This document shows, piece after piece, positions 1-11,704 of a stretch of 64,000 bases of DNA (positions are counted from its first letter, which is position 1; each line of letters opens with the position of its first letter). The stretch is from Myotis daubentonii (Eukaryota > Chordata > Mammalia > Chiroptera > Vespertilionidae). Where the stretch lies: NCBI RefSeq assembly GCF_963259705.1, contig NC_081852.1, positions 62,365,859 to 62,429,858 of the forward strand, given 5' to 3'. The translations under genes were made by a program, and so were the position numbers. Under the pieces are notes generated by a model, which made no database searches, was not told the origin of the DNA, and was given only the letters and a program-made list of their open reading frames with translations.

Positions 1-921
1 TACAACCTACAGACAACATAGCCATTCCCTTCTATTTGGGTTTTATATAAACCCATGCTCCTTCCATCCCCCCTCCAACCCCCCCAGGGAAGAAAGAACT
101 ACATGTTCTGGAAGTTTGGGCCAATGCAATAAACAAATCAGAGATGTGACCTGTGACTGGACGGGGTTGTGTGTAGATACCATGCTTGCCCAAGGAGCTC
201 CCACAGCCCCGCAGGCTCCCCGGCTGGGCTGCGGAGGCCCCCAGCTTCCCGCGCCTCGCCAGCGGCCCTGGACGGGGCCCCTGGAGGAAGAGGTTCCCCG
301 GGCAGATCTGGAGATGGAGACACGACTCGCATGTATGGGCCGCCACCGCAGCCCAGGCCAGAGGCTGGGGACAGCAGGCTGTCTGTGCCCAGGAAAAGAG
401 GACCGTGTGTGGTGACCAGCTAGCCGGCGGCCACCCCTCCGGAGAGATGCTCAGCTCACTGGGAACCAGGAAAATGCAAAGAAAAGCACAAGGTATCATT
501 TTACACCAGCCCATTGGCCCAACAAAACACCCGGCCAGGAATTGCACCGCCAGGGGGCGCCATTCACACAGACTGGCCCTCCCCGCCTCCCCATCCCCAG
601 TGCCTTGCTGAAAGTCTTCATTCCGTGCACATATGGCCTCTCGCACACCACCCACTTGCTTATTTATAATGTTCGCCGTTTACTGCCTTTCTCCCATCTC
701 CGGACCATCAGCTCCACCGGGCACAGGAATCAGCATTCTCTCGTGGAGCCAGTGCTCGGAGGGAGTCTGGTCCCCTGGCCCCGTGATTCGCTGTCGGGCT
801 TGGCCATGTCCGAGCATCCCCTGGTTTAGGATAATCGTGGGCCCTTCAGGAGTGAACGTGCAGGAGGCAGAACCAGGTAAAACCCCCAGGCGGTCTGTCC
901 CTTCTCATCATTTCTGACTTG
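1..921. other. unassigned GC-rich sequence
   Basis: I recognise no gene or repeat family here. Several overlapping open frames exist on both strands, which is expected in GC-rich DNA, and none shows a domain I can name. The only specific signal is a strong CTCF-like motif near 547, listed separately. Confidence 0.5.
545..563 (+). promoter_or_regulatory. candidate CTCF binding site
   Basis: The sequence ccgccagggggcgcc fits the core of the vertebrate CTCF motif, which is a run of G preceded by CCRSYAG and followed by GCGC. CTCF is the zinc-finger insulator and loop-anchor protein. The site lies in unique sequence, not inside a SINE, so it could be an ordinary conserved site. Occupancy and loop orientation cannot be judged from sequence. 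Confidence 0.55.
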
Positions 922-1150
922 GTTTTTTAAAAATATATATATATATTGTATTGGTTTCAGAGAGGAAGGGAGAGGGAGAGAGAGAGAGAGAAACATCTAT
1001 GATGAGAGAGAATCATGGATCGGCTGCCTCCTGCACGCTCCACACTGGGGATGGAGCCCGCAACCCGGGCCTGTGCCCTGACCGGGAATCGAACTGTGAC
1101 CTCCTGGTTCATAGGTTGATATTCAACCCCTGAGCCACGCCGGCCGGGCT
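922..1150 (-). mobile_element. Ves SINE
   Basis: This is a tRNA-derived SINE of vesper bats, read on the minus strand. On the plus strand one sees first the A/T-rich tail, then the GA-rich region (complement of the CT-rich body), then the tRNA-related head with a B-box-like complement (gggaatcgaactgtg) and the terminal ccacgccggccgggc. A target-site duplication, atttctgact, flanks it at 910-919 and 1152-1161, so the copy is complete and was inserted by LINE-1-type retrotransposition. Confidence 0.94.
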
Positions 1151-1247
1151 AATTTCTGACTCTAGAAATGACAAGATAGACCTTTCAGATAAACCAACCA
1201 GCCTAATAAATATTTCCCATTATGGGACTTTTTGCTAAGCTCCTAAA

Positions 1248-1503
1248 TAATTTTCTTTTCTTTAGGCTAATCCTCACCCCAGGAAATTTTTCCGTTGACT
1301 TTTAGAGAGAGTGGGAGGGAGGGGGAGAGACAGAGAGAGACATCCATGTGAGGGAGACACATCGATTGGCTGCCTCCTGCGTGCGCCCCACCAGGGCTGG
1401 GAAGTGAACCCGCAACCAAGGTATGTGCCCTTGCCTGGACTTGAACCGGGGACCCTTCAGTCTGCGGGCCGACTCCCTATCCTCTGAGCTAAACCAGCGA
1501 GAA
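1248..1503 (-). mobile_element. older Ves-related tRNA SINE
   Basis: This minus-strand SINE has the same architecture as Ves but a different, older consensus. It has a 'taatcctcacc...gga' tail block, a 'ttgacttttagagagagtgg' body start, an 'acatcgattggctgcctcc' block and a diverged tRNA-like head. A duplication, ctcctaaa, flanks it at 1240-1247 and 1504-1511. It is more diverged than the young Ves copies, so it is probably from an earlier bat SINE wave. Confidence 0.82.
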
Positions 1504-1511
1504 CTCCTAAA

Positions 1512-2556
1512 GCCGTTTTAGATCGCAGCGAGTCTGTTCTTCCTGCCGCCCATCCAGCATCTCCCAGGGCCGCCGCACCGAAGCCATTTGGAGAAAGAGA
1601 CATTGAGACAGCTTCCGGGTCTGCAGGCCTCGCTGTGGGTGCCGGCCGCCCGCTGCGCGATAAACCTGCCCTACGAGAAAACCGGGAGAATCAAAGTTCA
1701 CATCCCGTCGGCCACTTTACATGTTCATTGGGAAGGCTGCTCCAGAGATGGAATAATATCCCTCCACGTCTATGACTAATGAGGGTTCGAATGGCACATC
1801 TGAGACGGCCCGAACGTGTAATTATTGTGAGGGTTTCACAGACACATAAATATAATGATCTTCCGCTAAGTAAATTGCCAGCTCCCGGTGAAATAAAGGG
1901 GGTCCCTCCAGAATTGGCAATGGTTTGGGGTGGGGGCTGGCGGGAAGTGCTTCACCCGCGGCTGTTCTCTCTGGAACAGTAACGCAGACACGCATCTGCC
2001 CACGCCCGGCTCTCACATTGTTCTCGCCTCCCGTGGAGCTCGCCAGGGAGCGGGGGCCTGGCCGCCTCCCGCCCCGGTGCTGCTCGCCCCGCCCCGCGCA
2101 GCAGGCCGGCGCTGGGTGGGAGCGGCTGCGGCTGTTTATTTACCTCGGTAGGCGTCCCGGCCATAATATTTTCCCAAGAAACACGGGTGTGTTTAAAGGT
2201 CAGGTTGATGCTGATTTGACGGAATAACACGAATTCATCTTTCTCGGCGTAAAATGGGGTACATGGCTTGGTTTAAAGGTTAAACTGTTCTCTGCGCCCT
2301 GGGTCGGCCAAAGACCTGAGCCTTTAATACACAGAGCGTCACTACTTGCGTGGACAGATGGCCCAGGGTGGGATTCTCGAAGACACGTTTGCAAACGTAG
2401 GAATCTATTGACATCTCATCATTTTTGAATATGTTTCATTGAGAGGCGGGGGGGGGTGGACCCCAAGTCGGTGCTGGCGGCGGTGCGCTCCCCCCTCCCG
2501 ATACCCCCCCGCCCCAACTCTGCAGATGTAGGACTGAGGCTAGGGACTGCTACTAA

Positions 2557-2558
<2 letters not shown>
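1512..2558. other. unassigned, partly CpG-rich sequence
   Basis: No repeat or gene is recognised. A short CpG-dense patch at about 2035-2150 sits next to an AT-richer block with TAATTA-like and TTTATTTAC-like words (about 1815-1860 and 2135-2275). This mix is often seen in conserved noncoding elements, but conservation cannot be tested here. Confidence 0.4.
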
Positions 2559-2591
<33 letters not shown>

Positions 2592-2601
2592 GGGGGGGGG
2601 T
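2559..2601 (+). repeat. (GT)n microsatellite with G-run
   Basis: About fifteen GT units are followed by a short T run and a run of eleven G. It is a simple replication-slippage repeat. Confidence 0.95.
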
Positions 2602-3347
2602 GTCATTTCCAGGCTGAGTTATAGACCGTGGGGGACAACCGGAAGCAGTGAGGTCCATCTTTTCTGGCATTTTCTAAACCAGGCCGGCAAGCTGGTGAGC
2701 ACCATTGTGCACAGGTAATAACTCAGCCGGAAACGAGTGTCTGATGCACGTGTCACTGCTAATGTCTAGCTAATGTCCCCCAGCAGGGATGAGCAATTAC
2801 ACGCTCCCGAATTAGCCTCCCTGTCTGCAGCTCAAAACAAACAAGCCATCACGTTTCCTTGGCCAACCTTCCCCGGGGGTGACGAGGCTGAAAGGTCGGA
2901 AAGAGCTGGCCTCCACGCGAAGACCCAGTGGTCGCTTCCCGGCCCCTGGGCAAGCTCCCGGGAGACCCCCATATCATAACCATTATAGTTCCTGTCATCA
3001 TACGCTTGCCTCCTGGGGTCGCTGTGCAGATTACGTGTGATTATTAGTTAGAAGTTCATTGCACATAGTAAATGGAGCTGTTCTAATGAGCTGAAAATCA
3101 AACCAAACATATTAGGGCGGGGGCATTGGTGGAAGGAAAGTCAGTTACATGTTCCCATCTTCTGTTTCGTCCAGAGAGCCAACACGGACCCACACCCACT
3201 CCTCGGGCTGAGAGAGGAAGCCAAAACAGGAGGCTCCGGGCTCCAGAGACCCCCGTGTTCTTCAGCGATCGCTCGGCCGGCTGGTCTCCGTGGTATTTGC
3301 ATAGACTCAGGGGATTCCATCCCAGGGGTTGTCAGCAAGTTGTTTGC
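2602..3347. other. unassigned sequence
   Basis: No gene, SINE or transposon end is recognised. Short open frames occur on both strands without recognisable domains. Confidence 0.4.
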
Positions 3348-3355
3348 ATCTGAAA

Positions 3356-3616
3356 TGTTTTTTCTGTTGTTGTTAATCCTCACTGAGGATATTTTTCCTT
3401 TGATTTTTAGGGGGAGTGGAAGAGAGAGGGAAAGACAGAGAGAAATATCGATGTGAGAGAAACACATCAATTGGGCGCCTCCTGCATGCGCCCTAACCAG
3501 GGCCCGGGCCAGGGAGGACCCTGCAGTCGAGGTGCATGCCCGTGACCGGAATCCAACCCAGGACCTTTTGGTCCGTAGGCCGAAGCTCTATCCACTGAGC
3601 CACACCACCAGGGCCA
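3356..3616 (-). mobile_element. older Ves-related tRNA SINE
   Basis: A minus-strand copy of the older SINE type, with the 'taatcctcactgaggatat' tail block, 'ttgatttttagggggagtgg' body and a tRNA-like head ending 'ccactgagccacaccaccag'. The duplication atctgaaa flanks it at 3348-3355 and 3617-3624. Confidence 0.87.
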
Positions 3617-3987
3617 ATCTGAAACATTCTTACTCCCGGTGAGGTGCGCGGCCCGGGGCCAGGGGACCTCAGTGTGCACGCGACCATCTCTCCCCACACG
3701 AGCAGCTTTCTACGTGTCGTCTCTCTGTCCCTGACCTCCTGCGTGCATGGACTTCGAGAGCACGGGTAAGGGCCGGCTCATCTCTCAGGGAGCGTTGCCT
3801 GGAAGGAAGACAAGGGTGCTGAGAGGAGAACACACAGACACAGCTGCTCACACAGAGGAGGGAGCCGCCCCCTGGGGAGGGGTGGCCATCGCCACCACCC
3901 ATCTCCAGAACTTTCACATCATCCCAGACAAAGGTCTGTCCCCCGAAACACGAAGTCCCCACTGCCTCACCTCTGCGTAGCCGCTAT

Positions 3988-4085
3988 TCGACTTCTATTC
4001 TACTTCTGTCGATGAATCCGCCTGCTCTAGGTCCCTCGCATAAGCGGAAGCACACAACACTTGTCCTTCTGTGCCTCTGTTCATT
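3988..4085 (-). mobile_element. old LINE-1 3'-end fragment
   Basis: The plus strand resembles the complement of an old mammalian L1 3' region: tctaggt..ctc.cataagcgga followed by cacaacacttgtccttctgtg. The match is weakened by many substitutions and no ends are preserved. Confidence 0.5.
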
Positions 4086-5435
4086 CTCACAATTTTATTC
4101 TGTGTCATCATCAAAGCATTTCATGGGAGCTAACGCCACGGGGGACGATCCCCTGCATTTGTGCGGTGCTGTGCCCCCTCTGAGAATTTTCTAGTGTGTG
4201 AGGCTGTGTGGGTCTTGGAACAGAGCCTCAGGCGGGAGCAGGGGGCCTTAATGCCTTAATGAGATGAACTTGTCCACGCACAGCCACTGGCACATCGGGG
4301 CGGGAGGCCGGCCCCTGCAGACGCTTCTCACCTTTTCCAGCGCCGGGCCACTTCTCAGAGGCGGGGCAGCTGCTTTCCTCTGAATTCCAAACACAAAGTT
4401 CGAGGAACTACGTTTTGTACAGGAAAAGCAAGAATCGTGTTGGATTTGAGCCCGTGGTTAGGGGAGATTCATTCTGTGGGCCCAGGACCCACGGGAGGGC
4501 CAGACATGGGCAGGGCCTCACGCCTGCCGCCCTCACGTGGGGGGTCCCCCCCGCCACAGCTGCCCTGGCCTCAGCCCCGCCGTGGGTACCAGGGTTCCCA
4601 CCAGTGGGAGGGCTCAGGACACACGAGAGGTGCTCTTCCACGCGTCGTCAGCATCTCTCCAGCAGCCCCAGCGGCTGCAAGACGGCTTTGCGTTTCCGGC
4701 TCGGAAATAATGAAGATCGCACTGTGCACATGTTTGCAAACAAGACGACACAACGCGCTCGTCACGCCGGCGCTTTGTTTGCGGCGCTATTGTGCAGGCG
4801 GCGTTCGTTAGGACTTGATTATAGCTGTCACTCTGGGAACAGCGGCCGGCCGGGCCCTGCGCAGAATTGGGGGCTTGCCGGCTTGTCACCGCGAGGTCCC
4901 CCTTCCCGTGGGGCTCCGTCGATCCAATGAGTCGCATGCAGGAAGGAAGGCGGGAGCGGGGCTTGGAGGGAGGTAAGCTCCCAGCCGCAGCGCCACAGGG
5001 TCATCGCCTCTGCTCACCGGCCCCCTGGACGGGATTCTCTCTGCAGTGTGGGCTCCGTGGACCGGCTTGAGCATTAGAGCTGTGCTTTCGACGTTAAGGC
5101 TAAGGTTTGCTTTGATGCAAGAATACTGACGTTTCTATCGACTCAAGTAAGTCAGGAGAATTGGGGCCATCGCGGACGTGTTGTCGGTCTCTCCCTGACT
5201 GATCCATGCAGCCTGGGGCTCCCACCTCTGGGCCCGCTGCCTCCCGGGTCCTGTGGTAGAGCTACATGGCAAGCTGTTGGGAATTGGGCACTGGGATGTC
5301 TGAGGACAACAGCCATAAACAGTTAGTCAAACTTCCACCACCCACCACCTGGTAACCTTAGACGGAGAGCAGTAATAAAAATAACATGACTGCCACCCAC
5401 ACTCACGGAGGGCCGCCCATGGGCCAGGCACCATT
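4086..5435. other. unassigned, CpG-containing sequence
   Basis: No element is recognised. The part around 4680-4830 is rich in CpG and GCAAAC/TTTGC words and could be a regulatory element, but that is inference only. Confidence 0.35.
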
Positions 5436-5512
5436 TATCTATCTATCATCTATCTATCTATCTATCTATCTACCTACCTACCTACCTACCTACCTATCAT
5501 CTATCTTTCTAC
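5436..5512 (+). repeat. compound tetranucleotide microsatellite
   Basis: A run of TCTA units is followed by a run of CCTA/TACC units and then interrupted TCTA units. It is likely to be length-polymorphic. Confidence 0.94.
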
Positions 5513-5549
5513 TTAGTCATTCATTTCTTTAACTACATTTCCCCACAAG

Positions 5550-5722
5550 TTTTTAAAAATTCTCACCCAAGGATATGCTTTTTATTGACTTTTAGAGAGA
5601 CAAAGGGAGAGAGAAACATCGATGGGTTGCCTTTAGTACGCACCCCACCCACGGATCAAACCCACAACCGTTCGTTGTACGGGGCCGCTGCTCCCACCAC
5701 CGAGCCAAGCGGCGAGGGCTAC
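5550..5722 (-). mobile_element. diverged, internally deleted older tRNA SINE
   Basis: It has the 'ttctcacccaaggatat' tail block, 'ttgacttttagagagac' body and a decayed tRNA-like head ending 'accaccgagccaagcggc'. At about 170 bp it is shorter than its relatives because the GA-rich body and the middle are reduced. No clear target duplication was found. Confidence 0.72.
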
Positions 5723-7230
5723 CATTGCACAGAACGTCTTACAGGTTCTTCTGGTCTGGGTACCGACCCTGAGACAACGAGAAGGGCTGACCCTTTTCTA
5801 TGAACTACTTTGTGCCGGATTCCAGATCCTAATTGGGTTTGAAGGGGAAAACTTAGCTAGCATGAAGTGAGTCCGATAGTGGGTGTTTTTTACCAAAATA
5901 CATGGGCTCTTCCTCGCCAACAGTTCGAATTAGTGATATTTCGGGCCACGTATCAGGGAGAGAAAACTTCTCTCATTTAGTTCCTGGCTGATGGACAGAT
6001 CGTCAGGCTTGTGCTGGTGATTAGAAAAATGGATTTCTCACAATCCTGCAATTAAAACCCGACCCGCTTCCATCCCTGACTGTGGGATAGGCGAGGAGCC
6101 GTATCCGGTAGCTTCCTACTATGAGGTTAGCGGGAAGAGGGCTGACGGGACTCGGTGCTGTCTGGAGAAATGATTAGCGGCTTAAGTGGGCCAGACCACC
6201 GCGGAATGCAGTGTGTCTCCTTTAGGACAGTTGAATTCGGAGGCCTCCTTATCTGGTGAAAAACAGTCACTGTAGCACATTAGTCCTTTTGGCTATACGT
6301 TGACATTATTAAAATTCTTTACTGGTCTTTATGCAAATTGATCTTTAAAAAAAAAATACACAGTTCACCTCCTAGCAGCTCCAAGTGCAATAAGCATTGA
6401 CATTTGGCATCTCAAGAAGACTGTGGGCTCTTAACCCAAGTGAATTCCTACGGTTGCGTTGTTGACTGTCCGAATGAGCAAAAGGAGACTTGGTCCCCGT
6501 AGGTGTCCATGCAGCTGACTCACCCTCTAAACTCTCAAGCAGCTAATTTAAACAGCCAAGTTCACACCAATACGCCATAAGATCTAGCGATTGGGGCACC
6601 AATTCCGACCTGTAATTCAGCACTCAGCCGAACGGGAGGACCAACGGCGAAGCTACTGATGGGCCCTTGAGACGACCATGTTCGGCGTCTGGGGAGTTTC
6701 TTCTCCTTTGAGGGATGCACCCTGGCTGTGGGGTGCTGCAGCCCCCCCCCCCCCGCCACCCCCCCTGCCCCGGAGCCGTAGCCCCTTCTCTGGGAAGCGT
6801 CGCACATTTGCATTCTGGGTTTTAGAGACAGGTCAGGGGGCGAGGTGCCTCGTCCTACACAGCACCGAGGTGGCAGCCCCGGTCCTGCCTATGGAGACGC
6901 AGCAGCTAGGATGCAGGCCCGGCAGTGACCCTGAGGGCCTCTCTCCACCCTGCCCGCCGGCCTCCCTGGGCAGGAGCTGGCAGGGGGAAGGGGACACTGT
7001 CCCTTGGCTTCCTGACCCGGTTGCCTTGCCCTCCGAGGGGACCCGCCTCCTCTAGTGGCTGCCAGGGGGGCGCCACTCTAAGGCTGGGCCTGAGGTCTGG
7101 GAGCCGCCTGCTTGCCCTGTGCCTTCCCCAGGGGCGCTGCTCTTGAGACTCACTCGCTTCCACGAGAGGGGGGAGTTTGGAAAAGGTCGGGGTCCTCCAG
7201 CCCACAGCTCCCAGGCGCGACCACGTTGCT
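5723..7230. other. unassigned unique sequence, possibly regulatory
   Basis: No repeat or gene is recognised. The part at 5820-6560 is unique-looking, with repeated homeodomain-like words and little simple sequence. A C-run lies at 6741-6765. Open frames at 6678-7205 on both strands are GC-driven and show no domain. Confidence 0.35.
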
Positions 7231-7244
7231 CAGAACCTGGTTTC

Positions 7245-7286
7245 TTTTTAAATATATTTTATTGATTTCTGTGAGGAAGGGAGAGA

Positions 7287-7322
<36 letters not shown>

Positions 7323-7464
7323 GAGAGAGAATCATTGATCAGCTGCCTCCTGCACGCCCCACACTGGGGATCGAGCAACCTGGGCATGTGCCCTGACCGG
7401 GAATCGAACCGTGAACTCTGGGTTCATAGGTTGATGCTCAACCACCGAGCCACACTGGCCGGGC
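7245..7464 (-). mobile_element. Ves SINE
   Basis: Minus-strand Ves with an expanded (GA)n body (about 7279-7318). The tRNA-like head ends 'gccacactggccgggc'. A 14-bp duplication, cagaacctggtttc, flanks it at 7231-7244 and 7465-7478, so the copy is complete. Confidence 0.95.
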
Positions 7465-7478
7465 CAGAACCTGGTTTC

Positions 7479-9623
7479 AGCAGCGACTGGCCCACCTGTT
7501 CTTTTTCAGGATTCTCTCCCTGAGAGTGACAGAAGCCCAGTTCATCAGTCCCACAAGTTTAGTCAAAAAGGGGATTTTTTAGGTTGAGGCAACCCAACTC
7601 CCAGCCGGGCACAGACAGCCTGGCTCTCGAGATGAGCACAGCCAGGCCACTCCTGGTTGGCCTGGGTTTTCTGAGACCTGAGCCTGCGACAAGGACTTGG
7701 ACTCGGGTCTGTTATGCCAAAGGTGTTTTCAGAAAGTCCCAGTGAGGACACTGGGGAAGCGGACCGGGAAGTGAGAGCGCTACGAGGCTGCCCCCAAGTG
7801 TGCGTGGGTGGCAGGGACCTCTGAGAAGAGAACAGACCAACCTCGGGATCGTCTGTGCAGGCTGGGGGGGTCGGGGTCATTGGTCCAACTCCTGCCCCTG
7901 CTGGCGGAAGGCTGCTCTGGGGCCGAGGCTCCCTGCGCGTGTGGCCGTACCTGCTGGAGGAAGCTCAGGCAGAGGAGAACGCGCAGGGACTGCGGTGGGA
8001 AGCTGGGTTTGGGCCGCCGCGGCTGGAGAGCCTAGGTGTGCCAGGGGCTCCCGAGTGGGCACCAACCCCTCCCGCTCTGGGCCTGGTGCCCTGGGGGCTC
8101 TGTAGCTCATCTGTCTGTCTGTCTGTCTGTCTTGGGTGTTTTTTCCTTCCCAAGAGCAAGCCCTTCCAGCTGAGGGCAGAGGGATTAGGGAGATGCCTGC
8201 TCCCGCTCCAGCCAGCAAAGTCCCAGGGAAGGATTCTGATTGGCCTGGCTGGATCATGTGATCACGTCTGGACCAATCACAGTAGTCTGGGTGATGGAGG
8301 ATTATGATTGGTCTAAGATGGGCCATTTCCCCACCCTGGCCAGAGGGGCAGGGTCTCTGTTCCCAGAAGTGTGAGTGTGAGGCGGGAAGAGGAGTGCCTG
8401 GGCGCTTTCCCCATCAGACGGGGGCCAGGACCAGCCAGCCCACCTGATCTTGGTGAGAAAGCTGTGGGGTCTTGATCCCTTCCCTCCACGAAGGCTTCCG
8501 ACCCATAGATTTTAGTTTGCCCCGCTCTCCCTCCCTCTCAGTCTTCAGTGGTGTCTCTGCTCCTCCCTCTCCACTCTCACTTCCAGCTCACCAGGCACCG
8601 TCAGCTAGAAAGGCACTGAGAGCTCCAAGCTCCATCCAGCTGGGCGTGTTTTATGGCTTTCTGGGGAAACTCTTCTCGCATTTATCAGGCACGACTCCTA
8701 GTTGGAGAAAATGTTTTGACAAAGGATACTCTCACAAAAGAGCAAATGGAGAATTTTAAAATATTTTTCACACCTCAGGGCAATTGACATTTTAGTTAGA
8801 TTCATGCTTTTGCGTTCCCTTACTAGAAATAAGACTTCCACCTGCCTGACCTTAATGAATGGTAACGGGATCCGCTCAGAGCTCAGAGCAAGCGCACATT
8901 CAGGAAGCTAGTGGTGAAACCAGGGGGATGTGGACGGGCGTGCGATCGATGCTCCAAATGCCATCCCCGTGTCTCATGGGAGACGCGTCATTCTTTTATT
9001 CCCTGGCATCTATCATGAGGCACTAGCCCAGTAAAGAGTGCTGATGAGACCAACCGCATTCCCGCCCTCACGGAGGGGATTTCTAGCTGCGGAGACGGGA
9101 GACAGGCCTGCGTGGATGAGGGAGAGAGATTCCTCCCCAGAGTGGATGTGCTGGGAGTGAAATGAAACAGGAAGTATCCAGGGAAGCCGCGCTAAAGAAA
9201 TATTGACTTTGAGCCCAGAGCTTAGTCATCGGGAGAGCTGGCATGGGGAGCTGGGAGCAGCAGCTCCGGCAGGGGCGCGAGCAGGGGCCAGGGGCCTGGG
9301 GCAGGAGCCAGGGAGGAGGCACGCGTGGGTGGGTCAGTGTGTGTTCACCCTCTCCAGGGGCATGGGCGTGACAAGGGACTTGGTCGTTTCTCTTACCTAA
9401 GCACTCTGCCGCTGAAACCCTCCCTGTTCCGAGGCCATGTCTATTCCTGACATCTGCCGGCATGTTGCACTTCAGGCGCTGGGGCTCAGGTGGTTTTGGC
9501 TTTGAGCAAGAGCTCATGTCCACCTGAGCGCATGTTAGGGGCTGCAGGCGGCACTGCACCAGCATCACCTGTCAGAGCCCCAGTGTTGGGGGCACCTGTG
9601 TGCACTTGAAAAGCTTCAGTGTT
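7479..9623. other. mostly unassigned GC-rich sequence
   Basis: It holds a short (TCTG)n tract at about 8106-8131 and a possible ancient-repeat remnant at 8985-9110 ('gccctcacggagggg' resembles a common old mammalian repeat). The rest shows no recognisable gene or transposon. Confidence 0.35.
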
Positions 9624-9844
9624 AGCCCGGCCGGTGTGGCTCAGCGGCTGAGCATCGACCTAGGAACCAGGGGGTCACGGTTCGATTCCTGATCAGGGCA
9701 CAGGCCTGGGTTACAGGCTCGATCCCCAGTGTGGGGTGTGCAGGAGGCAGCCAATCCATGATTCTCTCTCATCATTGATGTTTTAATCTCTCTCTCCCCC
9801 TCTCCCTTTCTCTCTGAAATCAATAAAAATATAAAAAAATAAAA
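9624..9844 (+). mobile_element. Ves SINE
   Basis: Plus-strand Ves. The tRNA-like head has an A-box-like gtgtggctcagcggctgag and a B-box-like ggttcgattcctg. These are followed by the body, the CT-rich region, the 'tgaaatcaataaaaat' block and an A-rich tail. An imperfect duplication (cttcagtgtt and ccttcagtttt) flanks it at about 9614-9623 and 9845-9855. Confidence 0.94.
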
Positions 9845-11704
9845 CCTTCAGTTTTGTGTCTATTTGTGGTACGCAGAGCCCTCAGGAGGTCCAACGCCAG
9901 GACAGAGGCCCCTCTTGCCTGGAACTGGCCTTTCAATGCTTCTGAAGGTGGAGACGTTTGGGAAACAAGGCTGTAGTTCATCCATCCGTCTATCCATCCT
10001 TCCGTCCATCCTTCCAGCTACTGAGTCAAACAAAAGTTCTTTCCCAGGACCTCCTGTGTACTGGCTACTGTGCCAGGTGTTGGAGGGACAGCTTTGGGGC
10101 AATGAGAGCCCCTTTAGGGAAGAAAACAGGGGAGACTGAATGGATGGGACAGCACTGGAACTGGTCCTCAACTGGGAGAGATCACCAGGGAGAGAAGAGG
10201 GAGGGAGACAGGCCACTTAGAGGGGCAGTGTGTGCGAGTGCACAGATCCACCCAAGAGCTCCCGTGTCCGGGTCTGACCGTGGGGGGCGGGCAGGGTTTC
10301 AGGGAGCCAGGGACACATGTTACATCCAGAGAGGCCTTGGTGTGAAGGCATTTGTACTTCCTGTAGCATCAGCATGACATGACCAGGTGTATAGTGTTGG
10401 GGGGGGGGGGGGAAACTTTCCTTCTACCCTCTTAGGTCAGTGCTCAGGAGCCTGCAAATTAACTTTACAAACGACACATTGGCAAGTGGAAAACCCCAGA
10501 GTGAATGAAACACACACACCGGACTCACAGAGATGTGGTTCAAGGAGGTGCTTAGGATTTGGGGCGAATATGCCTTCTTAGCAGGTAAGGAGAGGGACGG
10601 AGGGGCATTCTGGGAGAACGCATGCCTCCTTAGAAGGGGCGGGGGGAGCACTTATGCAAAAGCAAATGGCTCCATAGAAGACGAATGGGGCCTCGGGAGA
10701 ACGGATTGGGGTCGGATAGTCCTGGGCCAATGTCTGCTCGGTCAGAGAAGACGCGAGTTGTGCTGGGGCAGGGATCCGGGACCGTGTAGCTGGTTATTAT
10801 GTAACAAGCTCCTGCCGCATTCTCCTCCCCAAGGGCGCTCACAGGCCCGGTGTTCTCTCTCCCTCCAGCGCGTCCCGGCTCGGGGCAGGCAGGCGGCAGG
10901 AATGGGTGCACCCCCAGCCCGGCCCCCAGCCCCTCTCACTGGAGGTTGAAGAATAACGTTGCAACAGAAACTCTCCGGTAATTAAATGTCTCTTTCTCCG
11001 GTTGAAAACCCACAACTTTGTGCTACTGACGAAATGTTAAGTCGTAAACCTGTTAATGGAATTGAGGAAATAAAATATAGATTATTTCTAAAACATTGAA
11101 TCGCAGGACATCTGGGGAAGATATTAAAATTCTGCAAACTCCTGAGCGTGCCAGAGGGAGGGTGGGAGGAGAGGCGTTCAGCGGCAGAGCCAGGCAGCAG
11201 GTCCCGTCAATCAGAGGAGGGGCGGGTCGGCGGGAGTGCACACCTGGGAGGCCCACCTGGAGGAGGCGCACCTGGAGGAGGCCTGCCTCTTTCATGAGCA
11301 CCAACGGGGAGATGCTTGTTCTGAAAGTACCTGTTTCCATAGGACGCAGGCTGATGGGCAATGAATGCATGAAGGGGTGCACATTTCAATACAGCTATTT
11401 TAAAAACCAAAGCCTGCCCTTCCCCAAACTGCTGTGAGCTCTTTGAAGGCGAGGCCACGCCTTTCCATGCCCACCTCCCAGTGCCTTTGGGGGGGGGGCG
11501 GGGCTCAGCCGGGAGCCAGGAAACCTGTAGTGACTGAAGGATGATTCACATTCGCCACAGGGACAGCGAAATTCTCCTACTCATTCTCTCTGCCTTATCT
11601 TTAGAAACCACCTCCGTGTAATTATCTGGATCTCCATTCCGGTAATCCAGTCACTTTTTCTTTTGCAAACAGACAACCTTCTTTATGTCTCTACTTAAGA
11701 AATC
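9845..11704. other. unassigned sequence with simple repeats
   Basis: It contains an irregular (TCCATCCG)-like tract at about 9978-10015, a G-run at 10397-10411 and a second G-run near 11490. No gene or transposon is recognised. A GC-rich block of 'ggaggcgcacctggagga' type short direct repeats lies at about 11245-11285. Confidence 0.35.

Noticed and set aside
5471..5496. Possible interstitial telomeric repeat (CCTA units).
   Set aside because: The unit is the tetramer CCTA, not the telomeric hexamer CCCTAA.
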